Shown: positions 34,750 to 42,579 of the stretch, piece by piece
Layout: the number at the start of each line of letters is the position of its first letter
Position numbering within the stretch: the first letter of the stretch is position 1
Made by a program: the position numbers and the translations under genes
Source: Bacillota bacterium
Lineage (GTDB): Bacteria > Bacillota > Clostridia > Eubacteriales > Eubacteriaceae
Reading direction: 5' to 3'
Assembly (NCBI GenBank): GCA_018903255.1
Contig: JAHIQT010000072.1
Location: 1-42,579, forward strand
Length of the DNA: 42,579 nucleotides
The notes under the pieces: model-generated
The model's input: only the letters and a program-made list of their open reading frames with translations
Told to the model about the DNA's origin: nothing
Database searches by the model: none

Positions 34750-34789
34750 ATAGCCTTACCTCTTTTACAAGGGGTAAGGCTATTTTTTT
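34750..34789 (+). terminator. Bidirectional terminator between the MFS and EamA genes
   Basis: ATAGCCTTACC and GGTAAGGCTAT form an 11-bp stem. It is followed by seven T rightward, and by five T when read leftward from the EamA gene. Confidence 0.92.
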
Positions 34790-34827
34790 GCACGTTCAAA
34801 CGGGTTTTTCCAGTAATTTATCGCTCT

Positions 34828-35673
34828 TTAATCCGTAATCTGAACGACATTTTTTAGCGGTATCATTGTCAAAGCAATACCAAATAGAATGATCGCAAAA
34901 CCAATTAAAGAATAAACCGAGGGAATTTCACCCACAAAAATAAAAACAAAAATCGGATTAAGGATCGGTTCCAGCAGCGATACCATCGAGGCCTTCAGCG
35001 CTGAAATCATCCTGACCCCTTTAAAGAACACCAGATAGGACATCCCGATTTGAAAGACACCCAGAAAAAGCAGTCCCAACCACCCGGTCATCGATAGCCC
35101 TGAAAAATCCAACTGGCCTGGAAACAAGACCAGGATCACCAGGCACAGGATAATATTATTGACACCAACGATCGAGTTATCTGAAACTGGGTATTCCTTG
35201 TCCATAAAATGCTGAACCAGGGCATAGGCCACCCCATTGCTCAATGCCAGCAAGTCACCCCAGAGATTCCCACCCACCGAGGCACTAAAAATGACAATGA
35301 TCCCAACCAGAATAAATAAGCGGGGAATCAATTCTCTGCCGGTTACTTTCTTTCCGCGAACCACATAATATAGATATAGCCATAATGGCGCTGTGCATTG
35401 GAGAATGATCGCATTGGCCGCCGTCGTTATTTTTGTTGTCAGCACAAACATGATACACAAATAGCAGTAACCGATGATCAGCGCAAGATAGTTTTTAGAA
35501 AACCGCAGCTTCCTCCATTGAATCAGCGGCAAAAAAATAACCCCAGCGATAAACGCCCGACCAAAGGTAATCGTATAGGGATTAGCATTGATCAGCTTGA
35601 TAAAAAAACCGCCGGTACTAAACAACACCATCGCGATAAGCACATATAAGGTTCCTTTTGCTTTATTATCCAT
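34828..35673 (-). CDS. EamA/DMT-superfamily transporter
   Basis: A 281-residue protein with about ten membrane helices and the two-fold EamA repeat. The first repeat starts with GTLYVLIAMVLFSTGGFFIKL; the second, after about residue 145, ends with VSLLEPILNPIFVFIFVGE, a typical DMT signature. Members export amino acids or other metabolites. No specificity can be read. It is transcribed away from the comM-like gene and ends at the shared terminator. Confidence 0.9.
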   Translation of the reverse strand: MDNKAKGTLYVLIAMVLFSTGGFFIKLINANPYTITFGRAFIAGVIFLPLIQWRKLRFSKNYLALIIGYCYLCIMFVLTTKITTAANAIILQCTAPLWLYLYYVVRGKKVTGRELIPRLFILVGIIVIFSASVGGNLWGDLLALSNGVAYALVQHFMDKEYPVSDNSIVGVNNIILCLVILVLFPGQLDFSGLSMTGWLGLLFLGVFQIGMSYLVFFKGVRMISALKASMVSLLEPILNPIFVFIFVGEIPSVYSLIGFAIILFGIALTMIPLKNVVQITD

Positions 35674-35791
35674 GGCTACCTCCTTTTCTCAATCTTCTTT
35701 TTTGATGATACCATAACCACTCATTTTTTTCTCTATATTTTTGTTTTTATTTCCTGTATAATATCCATAATAAGGTGGAGGTAAACTTTGT

Positions 35792-37319
35792 ATGTTATCA
35801 CAGATTAAAAGTAGCGGTTTATTGGGGGTTAATGGCGTTATTGTAACAGTCGAGATAGATATTTCCCGGGGCTTGCCCTGCTATTCTCTGGTCGGTCTTC
35901 CCGATGCCGGCATCAAGGAATCGAAGGACCGGGTTTTTTCGGCGGTTAAAAATAATGGCTATAAGTATCCGATGGAACGGATCACCATTAATCTTGCTCC
36001 AGCCGATTTAAAAAAGGAAGGGCCAGCCTTTGACCTGGCCATCGCGCTGGGGATATTAAACGCTTCGGAGCAATTGAACTGGGATCATCCTGAAAATTAT
36101 CTGGTCATCGGGGAATTGTCCTTAAGCGGTCAAATTAGAAGTGTCAATGGCGTCTTGCCGATGGTTCTGGCTGCTAAAGAAGCTGGTATTGCTAATGTTT
36201 TGGTTCCCTTTGAAAACCGTCACGAAGCCGCAGTGGTTCAGAATATCAACGTCTATCCAGTCAATGATTTTCACGAAGCTGTCTCATTCATAAAGAAGGA
36301 ACTAATTATTGAGCCCTTCAAGGTCGATCTCAGTTCTCTTCTGCGCGTCGAAAACAGCTGTCATCGCATCGATTTTTCTGATATTCGCGGTCAGGATTCG
36401 GGAAAACGCGCACTCGAAATTGCTGCTGCCGGGGCTCACAACTGTTTGATGAGCGGTCCACCGGGATCCGGCAAGACCATGCTGGCTAAGGGTTTTGCGT
36501 CGATTCTGCCCGATCTCACCATCGATGAAGCCCTGGAAATTACAAAAATCCACAGCATTTCGGGACTGTTAAAAAACAATGCGATCATCAGTCAGCGACC
36601 CTTTCGTTCGCCCCACCATACCATTTCAAAGGTTTCTTTGGTCGGTGGCGGGCGGATCCCCAAACCCGGGGAAGTATCCCTGGCTCACCTGGGGGTGCTA
36701 TTTCTTGACGAGTTGCCCGAATTTCAAAAATCCGCCCTCGAAGTTTTACGTCAGCCCATTGAAGATCAGGAGGTCACCATTTCCCGGATCAATGCCTCGC
36801 TCACCTTTCCGGCCAGTTTTACCCTGATCACCTCGATGAATCCCTGTCCCTGCGGATATCTTACCGACCCTGCTCACGAATGTATCTGCACCCCTCAGCA
36901 GATTAAAAACTATCACGGCAAAATATCTGGACCACTAATGGATCGACTGGATATTTTTGTCGAGATCCCCAGCACCACTTATGATGAACTGCAAACCAAA
37001 CCCAAGGGTGAAAGTTCACAAGCTATTAAGAAACGGGTCGATGCCGCTCGCGAACTTCAAAATGCCCGCTATGCAGAGCTAGACATTTTCTATAATGCCC
37101 AGCTCACCCCTAAACTGATGGAAACCTATTGTCCCCTTGGACCGGCCGAAGAAAGCCTAATGGAAAAGGTCTATACCAAAATGAAACTCAGTGCCCGGGG
37201 CTATCAACCGGTTGCTAAAGCTAGCCCGAACCATTGCCGACTTAGATGGATCTGAAGCCATTCAGATCGGCCACTTGACTGAGGCCATTCAGTACCGGGC
37301 TATGACTAAACTAAACTAG
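35792..37319 (+). pseudogene. ComM/YifB-family magnesium-chelatase-like AAA+ ATPase, frameshifted near the 3' end
   Basis: ComM-type proteins are hexameric helicases for branch migration in natural transformation. The N-terminal domain (VEIDISRGLPCYSLVGLPD) resembles a Lon-type fold. Walker A GPPGSGKTMLAKGFA (about residue 226), Walker B VLFLDELPEF, and the zinc-like cluster NPCPCGY...CIC follow. The original frame runs off to a stop at 37255. Reading one base further at 37205 restores the expected C-terminus ([17 protein letters not shown] through AEAIQYRAM-like helix) to a TAG at 37317-37319, so one base appears to be inserted in TATCAACCGG. It could be a real mutation or a sequence error. 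The dprA gene that often follows is absent. Confidence 0.85.
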
Positions 37320-37345
37320 GATCAGTCTCAAACGCTTTATCCCGT

Positions 37346-37390
37346 AAAAAAACGATTGTCAGGGGTAAACCCCTGACAATCGTTTTTTTT
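37346..37390. terminator. Strong bidirectional terminator between comM-like gene and lgt
   Basis: ACGATTGTCAGGGG and CCCCTGACAATCGT form a perfect 14-bp stem around TAAA, with eight T on the right and seven T (read leftward) on the other side. It serves both converging genes. Confidence 0.95.
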
Positions 37391-37416
37391 ATTTTATTCA
37401 TTGAATAATCATGCTG

Positions 37417-38199
37417 TTAATTCTTAATTAGCGAATTTGCAAATCGATCTTCATTTTTGCGAAGATACCAAAGCCCACCGACACCAACTGCTATTAGCGC
37501 CAAACTGATCAATTGCGCTGTACGCAATCCCATAAACATCAAACTGTCAGTTCTTAACCCTTCAATGAAAAATCGACCAACAGAATACAAGCCCAGGTAA
37601 ACAAAGAATAGTTCACCATCAACCTTCTTAATTTTATCTTCGTAAAAAAAGATAAAACCAAAAGTCAGTAAATTCCAAATTGATTCATACAGAAAAGTGG
37701 GATGTACCTTAATCATTCCCAGAGCCACATCATTGACGGTAATCGCCCAGGGCAGATCGGTTTGTGAGCCATAGGCTTCCTGATTAAAGTAATTCCCCCA
37801 GCGCCCGATAGCCTGACCTAATGGCAATGCCGGTATCAGCACATCTGAGAAAGCAAAAAAACTGATCTTCTTGACCCGACATAATACCAGGGCCACAATC
37901 ACACCGGCTATTATACCACCGTGAATAGCCAAACCACCATGCCAGGTTGCAAATATTTCTTGGGGATGAGCCGCATAATAGTCAAAACTGAAGATGACAT
38001 AATAGAGCCGGGCACCAATGATCACCGCTGGTGTCATATACAAAAAGAAATCCATAACCAGATCAGGATTTATCCCGTATTTTGGCGATCGCTTGATTGC
38101 TAACAACAACCCAATCAGTAATGCGGAAGCAATTAAGACCCCATACCACCTGACTACAAGTCCAAATGCGGTAAAAGCGATTGGGTCTGGTGTATACAT
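37417..38199 (-). CDS. lgt: Prolipoprotein diacylglyceryl transferase
   Basis: Lgt transfers diacylglycerol from phosphatidylglycerol to the lipobox cysteine of prolipoproteins, such as the binding protein encoded at 12361-13191. The 260-residue membrane protein has about seven helices. HGGLAIHGGIIAG (about residue 83), the signature GQAIGRWGNYFNQEAYG (about 125-141) with its essential arginine, and FLYESIWNL follow in order. Its ATG is two bases from the stop of pduL, so the two are co-transcribed, an unusual pairing. Confidence 0.96.
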   Translation of the reverse strand: MYTPDPIAFTAFGLVVRWYGVLIASALLIGLLLAIKRSPKYGINPDLVMDFFLYMTPAVIIGARLYYVIFSFDYYAAHPQEIFATWHGGLAIHGGIIAGVIVALVLCRVKKISFFAFSDVLIPALPLGQAIGRWGNYFNQEAYGSQTDLPWAITVNDVALGMIKVHPTFLYESIWNLLTFGFIFFYEDKIKKVDGELFFVYLGLYSVGRFFIEGLRTDSLMFMGLRTAQLISLALIAVGVGGLWYLRKNEDRFANSLIKN

Positions 38200-38201
38200 T
38201 A

Positions 38202-38771
38202 TTACAGAATAGTGGCCAATTGACCGTTTTTAGCTCCGGCTGCATTTCCTTCTTCAACATCAAGATGCATATCCAATTTGAATTCTGGATGAACACGAAC
38301 CAAGACATTATCAAAAATCAAGCCACGATCTCCGTCTAATTTAACAGATACAATATCTCTGTCTTTTAATCCAAAGGCAGCGCCTTCTTCAGGACTCATG
38401 TGGATGTGTCGAGCTGCCACAATGGCACCCTTAGCAATTTCAACTTCGCCAGCTGGTCCAACGATTTTAACACCCGGGGTATCAGCGATGTCGCCAGAAT
38501 TTCTAAGCGGTGCTTGTACGCCTAAGCAAAAGCCGTCGCCTACTGAAACTTCTAATTGGGTATCAGGACGAACTGGTCCCAGAATACGAATACCTTTTAA
38601 TGTTCCTTTAGGTCCAACCACATCAACTTTTTCTTCAGCTGCATATTGTCCTGGTTGGGATAAATCTTTCATCGGTGTTAATTGGTAGCCTTTACCAAAT
38701 AACGCCTCTAAATCTGCCTGGGATACATGAATGTGTTTGTTTGATAACCCAATGGGTACTTTTCTTTCCAA
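38202..38771 (-). CDS. pduL: PduL-type phosphotransacylase
   Basis: PduL enzymes interconvert acyl-CoA and acyl-phosphate. In acetogens such an enzyme can serve as the acetyl-CoA to acetyl-phosphate step before acetate kinase. The 189-residue protein has two beta-barrel domains and the zinc-binding histidines in SNKHIHVS, AARHIHMSPEE and LDMHLDVEEGNA. It starts directly with MERKVPIGLSNKHIHV, so the N-terminal encapsulation helix of microcompartment forms is absent and the enzyme should be cytosolic. The start is TTG at 38771, seven bases after AAGGAG. Propanoyl-CoA remains a possible substrate. No ackA is in the window. Confidence 0.93.
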   Translation of the reverse strand: MERKVPIGLSNKHIHVSQADLEALFGKGYQLTPMKDLSQPGQYAAEEKVDVVGPKGTLKGIRILGPVRPDTQLEVSVGDGFCLGVQAPLRNSGDIADTPGVKIVGPAGEVEIAKGAIVAARHIHMSPEEGAAFGLKDRDIVSVKLDGDRGLIFDNVLVRVHPEFKLDMHLDVEEGNAAGAKNGQLATIL

Positions 38772-38835
38772 TTTATATCTCCTTGTCTAAAAATATTTGT
38801 AATAATCTTTATTCTATCCAATAACCAACGAAATG

Positions 38836-40575
38836 TTAAGACAATATTTTGTCTTCTTTGCTTTTTTTCGTTTTTTTTACTTTTTGGCTTAATTCCAGCA
38901 TTTCCTGGGCATGTTCCCAGGTTTTTCGGGTCACTTCGGCACCGCCTAACATCCGCGAAAGTTCCTCTTTTTTACCCTTTTCGTCGAGAGGCAAAAAACT
39001 GACCTCTACTGAATCTTCTGCGGCTGTTTTTTCGACCATAAAATGCTGGTCTGCCATTGCCGCAATCTGGGGTAAATGGGTAATACAGATAATCTGCCGA
39101 CCTCGGGGCGGGGTAACACTGAGAGCCTGAATCTTTTCGGCAACCACCTGGGCGGTTCTGCCACTGATCCCTGTATCGATCTCATCAAACACCATCGTTT
39201 CAATGGCGTCCAGCCCGCCAAATATGCTTTTGATGCTCAGCATAATTCGCGATATTTCTCCTCCCGACGCCACCTTGCCAAGCGGTTTCGGAGCCTGCCC
39301 TGGATTGACCGAAATTAGAAATTCAACAATATCCTGTCCATGGGCTGCCACCCGACTGATTTCATGTTCCACGGAAATTTCCACCTGAACCTTTTCCATC
39401 GCCAAATCACGCAGTTCTTTTTCCAGGGCGATTTTTAAAGCTTTCGCGGTTTTTAAGCGTAACTGATAAAGATTATTGCTTATCGTATAATACTTCTCTT
39501 GAATACCGCTTAATTCCTGATAATAATTCTGCAGGCTTTCATCACGATTTAGCAGACTTTTCAAGCGATTGCCAATTTCTTCAGCATAGGCCAGAATCTC
39601 AGCTATGTCTTGACCATATTTGCGTTTAAGTCGGGCAATAATGCTGAGTCGGGTTTCAATTTCGTCTAAATCTCCTAAACTGTACTCGATATCTTCCAGA
39701 TAAGAACGCATCTCAAAAGAAAGATTTTCTGCTTCACTTAAAATGCCATTGACCGTTTCTAATTTATCCGCAAAGCTGCTATCAATTTTGGTAATTTCGG
39801 CAAGATTTTCAGTCAGCAAACTCAACCCGTCAAGAATCGCGGGCTGATCACCGTTTTCACCCCTGAGCAGTTCGTAGGAACGGCTGGTGTGGGTAAACAG
39901 ACGTTCTCTGTTTTCGAGAATCCGTTTCTGCCCTTCTAGTTCTTCATCTTCTCCAATGATCAGGGCCGCCGCTTCGATTTCATTAATTTCAAACTGCAGG
40001 GTTTCCTTTTCGCGTTCCAATTCCCGTTCATTGGTTTCTAGTTCTGCGATCTGATCCAGAATTCGTTTGATTTCGATCGCGTAGGCAGCCGTCTGTGCCT
40101 GATATTGGCGGTTTTTATCACCACCAAAAGCATCCAGTAACTGGCGATGGTTCTCACGTTTAAACAGCGATTGATGCTCATGTTGGCCATGAATATCAAT
40201 CAGTTGATCACCCATTGTTTTAAGCTGGGCGACGGTAATAATTAAACCATTGGCGCGACAAATATTGCGACCCCGATCATCCATTTCACGGGTTAATATC
40301 AACTGCCCTTCTTCCATCGGAATGCCATATTCCTGACATATCTCAATCAGACCTGGCTGTTCGCTTATGTCAAAAAGTCCCTGTACCGTCATCTTATTTT
40401 TTCCTTGCCGGATGTTTGTTTTATTACCCCGATTCCCCAAAACCAGAGTTAAGGCATCAATTACAATCGACTTTCCTGCTCCGGTTTCCCCGGTGATCAC
40501 ATTGAGTCCCGGATCAAAATCCACCGATAGGTGATCAATCAGCGTATAATCGTTCACAACGAGATTTCTCAGCAT
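38836..40575 (-). CDS. recN: DNA repair protein RecN
   Basis: RecN is an SMC-like ATPase recruited to double-strand breaks. The 579-residue protein has Walker A VITGETGAGKSIVIDAL at the N-terminus and a long coiled coil (about residues 165-370). The C-terminal head has the signature LGKVASGGEISRIMLSIK and Walker B MVFDEIDTGISGRTAQVVA. GGGAGGG stands before the ATG. It follows argR by ten bases and closes the tlyA-nadK-argR-recN unit, the usual order in Firmicutes. Confidence 0.96.
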   Translation of the reverse strand: MLRNLVVNDYTLIDHLSVDFDPGLNVITGETGAGKSIVIDALTLVLGNRGNKTNIRQGKNKMTVQGLFDISEQPGLIEICQEYGIPMEEGQLILTREMDDRGRNICRANGLIITVAQLKTMGDQLIDIHGQHEHQSLFKRENHRQLLDAFGGDKNRQYQAQTAAYAIEIKRILDQIAELETNERELEREKETLQFEINEIEAAALIIGEDEELEGQKRILENRERLFTHTSRSYELLRGENGDQPAILDGLSLLTENLAEITKIDSSFADKLETVNGILSEAENLSFEMRSYLEDIEYSLGDLDEIETRLSIIARLKRKYGQDIAEILAYAEEIGNRLKSLLNRDESLQNYYQELSGIQEKYYTISNNLYQLRLKTAKALKIALEKELRDLAMEKVQVEISVEHEISRVAAHGQDIVEFLISVNPGQAPKPLGKVASGGEISRIMLSIKSIFGGLDAIETMVFDEIDTGISGRTAQVVAEKIQALSVTPPRGRQIICITHLPQIAAMADQHFMVEKTAAEDSVEVSFLPLDEKGKKEELSRMLGGAEVTRKTWEHAQEMLELSQKVKKTKKSKEDKILS

Positions 40576-40585
40576 AGAGCCCTCC

Positions 40586-41035
40586 CTATTTCATCAGCTT
40601 TTTAAATTTACCCACAATTTCACCCACCATGTCACGGTTACGGACAAGCACAAAGATGGTATCGTCTCCTGCGATGGTGCCCACAATTTCGCACCAGTCC
40701 ATCGAATCGATGGCCAGGGCTGCCGCCTGAGCCATCGCCGGCAGGGTTCTCAATACAATCGTATTTTCAACACAATCGATGGTTAACACCGATTCTTTAA
40801 AAACAGCAGTAACCCGTTCAATATAAATGGTACTAATATCTTTAAGGGGCGCGTAGTGTTGTATCCCTTCATGACTACTGACCTTGATCAGTTTTAACTC
40901 TTTAATATCCCGGGAGATGGTTGCCTGGGTCACTGCAAAACCGGAATCTTTCAATGCCTGAGCCAGCTCTTCCTGGGTTTCGATGAGATTATTCTCTATT
41001 ATCTCAATAATTTTTAATTGTCTGGATACTTTCAT
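40586..41035 (-). CDS. argR: Arginine repressor ArgR/AhrC
   Basis: ArgR senses arginine and represses biosynthetic genes as a hexamer. The 149-residue protein has a winged helix at residues 1-65 (QEELAQALKDSGFAVTQATI with the TISRDIKELKLIK recognition part). The C-terminal arginine-binding and oligomerisation domain follows, with the GTIAGDDTIFVLVRN motif. ARG-box-like sites in front of argC and argG (29363-29459) are its likely targets. GGAAGG precedes the ATG. It lies 88 bases after nadK in a conserved repair/NAD gene run rather than beside the arg genes. Confidence 0.96.
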   Translation of the reverse strand: MKVSRQLKIIEIIENNLIETQEELAQALKDSGFAVTQATISRDIKELKLIKVSSHEGIQHYAPLKDISTIYIERVTAVFKESVLTIDCVENTIVLRTLPAMAQAAALAIDSMDWCEIVGTIAGDDTIFVLVRNRDMVGEIVGKFKKLMK

Positions 41036-41123
41036 GTCTTTTCCTTCCTTAAAAGTACAATTTCTATCGCCTCCGTACTGGCTTTTATGCTATCGCGATT
41101 CTTATTCATTTTTCCTTCTGTTT

Positions 41124-41996
41124 CTAATACTCACTGGTCAACTTAATCCTCAGCCGATCATAGCTACTCATCTGATTTAGACGGATCAAACGGGTACAAT
41201 AAGTCGCTTTTTTAATTTTTATCGAATCCTTAGGGGTAATCGAAACCGTGGTCTGGCCATCAAAGGTGACCATAATGTCCTTTTCACGTTCGCCAAATTG
41301 GAGACGGATCACCTCATCTTCTGGCAAAATATAGGATCGGTCATGCAATCGATGGGGACAGATGGGGTTGAGAATCATCACACTAGCCTGGGGCGAAACT
41401 ACCGGCCCACCAGCAGCAAGCGAATAACCGGTCGAGCCGGTGGGGGTGGCGATGATCAACCCGTCAGCCCGAAATTTGTCAATCGTTGAGCCATTGGCCT
41501 TGGCTTCGATATCCATCATCCGAAATCCCCGGCTTTTAACCAGAACATCATTTAAAGCGACATAAAAACAGGCGCTTTCATTTTCCTTTTTTATACTGCA
41601 GCTAAGCATCATCCGTTCTTCAATATAATACTGCCCCGAGCTTAAATTTTTCAGCGCTTCTTCATAATTGCCGGCCTCACCTTCGGTTAAAAACCCCAGC
41701 TTACCGAGATTGATGCCGAAAATTGGAATCGAATAAAAACAAACCTTGCGGGCAACAAATAACAGGGTACCATCGCCACCCAGAACCAGAATACAATCGG
41801 GTTTCCGGTAGAAAAGGCTTTTAGGATAATAAATAACACCTTCATCGGGGTAGTTCATCTGCCCTTCCAGAAGCGCTGTTTTAAAACCGTTTCGGAGCAA
41901 ATAGGCGATGCATTTTTCTGCCAGCGCAGGGCTATCCGGCTTATCCATGTTCAAATAAATGCCGATTTCCTTAATTTTTTTTAATTCCGCTTGCAA
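41124..41996 (-). CDS. nadK: NAD kinase
   Basis: NadK makes NADP from NAD using ATP. Diagnostic motifs are CILVLGGDGTLLFVARK (about residue 75), INLGKLGFLTEGEAG and IATPTGSTGYSLAAGGPVVSP (about residues 175-200), with ICPHRLHDRSYILP after. Length is 290 residues. The start is a TTG at 41996 with AGGAAGTGA about nine bases upstream; the next ATG would remove the first strand. It follows tlyA by 13 bases. Confidence 0.95.
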   Translation of the reverse strand: MQAELKKIKEIGIYLNMDKPDSPALAEKCIAYLLRNGFKTALLEGQMNYPDEGVIYYPKSLFYRKPDCILVLGGDGTLLFVARKVCFYSIPIFGINLGKLGFLTEGEAGNYEEALKNLSSGQYYIEERMMLSCSIKKENESACFYVALNDVLVKSRGFRMMDIEAKANGSTIDKFRADGLIIATPTGSTGYSLAAGGPVVSPQASVMILNPICPHRLHDRSYILPEDEVIRLQFGEREKDIMVTFDGQTTVSITPKDSIKIKKATYCTRLIRLNQMSSYDRLRIKLTSEY

Positions 41997-42009
41997 GCTT
42001 ACTCACTTC

Positions 42010-42579
42010 CTATTCGTCCTGGGTTTCTTTCTTTTTTTTACAGCTTTCATGAGCGATTGTCACCACTGAATGAATCAAAGCTGACCAGTTTTCCTCAATC
42101 TCCGGCTCGGTATTTTCAACAAAAACTAAAAATTCGATGTTTCCCTTGGGTCCCTGTATCGGCGAGAAATCAAGACCCTTTATCAAAAATCCCTGACTTT
42201 CGATGGCAGTAATCACTTCAAACAAAATCGATTCATGTACCTTTTTATCCCGAATGACACCATTTTTGCCAATTCGTTCCCGTCCGGCTTCAAACTGCGG
42301 CTTAATCAGCCAGATTCCCCTGGCTCCAGCTTTCATAAACAACTTAATCGCCGGAATCAGCTTGGTTATCGAAATAAATGAGACATCCATGACGGTTCCG
42401 TCGACCGTTTCTGAAATATTTTCTGCCGTCAGATAACGAAAATTGGTTCGTTCCATCGAAACAACCCGGGGATCATTTCGTAATTTCCAGTCCAGTTGCC
42501 CATAACCCACATCGACTGCATATACCTTTTCGGCGCCATTTTGCAATAAACAATCGGTAAAGCCGCCAGTCGATGAGCC
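42010..42579 (-). CDS. tlyA: TlyA-family rRNA methyltransferase / hemolysin-like, 5' end outside the window
   Basis: The frame is open to the right edge, so the N-terminal S4 RNA-binding domain and start codon are missing. The visible 189 residues begin at the SAM-binding loop, GSSTGGFTDCLLQNGA, and continue with VDVGYGQLDWKLRNDPRV and VMDVSFISITKLIPAI. IKPQFEAGRERIGKNGVIRDKKVHE is also characteristic. Relatives 2'-O-methylate ribosomal RNA cytidines and set sensitivity to capreomycin-type drugs; a cytolysin role is doubtful. It heads the visible part of the nadK-argR-recN unit. Confidence 0.93.
   Translation of the reverse strand, partial: GSSTGGFTDCLLQNGAEKVYAVDVGYGQLDWKLRNDPRVVSMERTNFRYLTAENISETVDGTVMDVSFISITKLIPAIKLFMKAGARGIWLIKPQFEAGRERIGKNGVIRDKKVHESILFEVITAIESQGFLIKGLDFSPIQGPKGNIEFLVFVENTEPEIEENWSALIHSVVTIAHESCKKKKETQDE

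Noticed and set aside
1-42579. CRISPR arrays, tRNA, rRNA, prophage or intact insertion sequence
   Set aside because: I saw no regular repeat-spacer pattern, no cloverleaf or rRNA-like stretch, and no transposase, integrase or phage structural gene on either strand.

Overview
The window looks like a chromosomal segment of a low-to-moderate-GC, Gram-positive anaerobe of the Clostridia. Three things point there: strong AGGAGG-type ribosome binding sites with frequent TTG starts, the run tlyA-nadK-argR-recN typical of Firmicutes, and a CcpN-like regulator / DUF299 regulator / pyruvate phosphate dikinase cluster. A PduL-type phosphotransacylase without a targeting extension and a two-subunit Fe-S fumarase suggest an acetogen near Acetobacterium/Eubacterium. 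The genus is my inference and I could not test it. I see no rRNA, tRNA, CRISPR array, prophage or intact insertion sequence.

Layout. 1-1350: 3'-truncated membrane protein (-). 1684-3740: a regulated unit with a CoA-disulfide-reductase-type flavoprotein, a rhodanese domain displaced into the -1 frame at a run of nine A, and an ArsR-type repressor; a perfect 16-bp palindrome lies just after the promoter. 3748-4737: galE (-). 4861-8965: ccpN-like repressor, ppdK regulatory kinase/phosphatase and ppdK (-), the gluconeogenic pyruvate-to-PEP step and its control. 9089-10517: PHP phosphatase and comEA. 10617-13191: polar amino acid ABC importer with a structured gap between binding protein and permease. 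13309-14475: TraB-family membrane protein. 14610-19468: flippase-like protein, fumarase alpha and beta, aminotransferase and a LacI-family regulator on one strand. 19580-20044: trmL.

20183-24611: two OmpR-type two-component systems transcribed divergently from a GC-rich REP/MITE-like element of about 100 bp. 24648-32108: arginine biosynthesis as two divergent units, argC-argJ-argB-argD (-) and argG-argH (+). They share a 402-bp control region with two good promoters and ARG-box-like sites. The argR regulator gene is also in the window (40586-41035), so both sides of this circuit are visible. 32260-32922: TetR-family regulator. 33234-33560: a long structured leader, possibly a riboswitch, before an MFS transporter (33569-34747). 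34828-35673: EamA transporter. 35792-37319: comM/yifB-like gene broken by a one-base frameshift. 37417-38771: pduL and lgt. 38836-42579: tlyA (partial), nadK, argR and recN.

Most of the window is ordinary core metabolism. The points worth a second look are the A9 frameshift in the CoA-disulfide reductase-rhodanese gene, the structured leader of the MFS gene, the REP-like element between the two sensor systems, the structured gap in the ABC operon, the ARG-box region, a CcpN-type site on the ccpN promoter, and the comM frameshift. I found no wholly new multi-gene system that I can defend.
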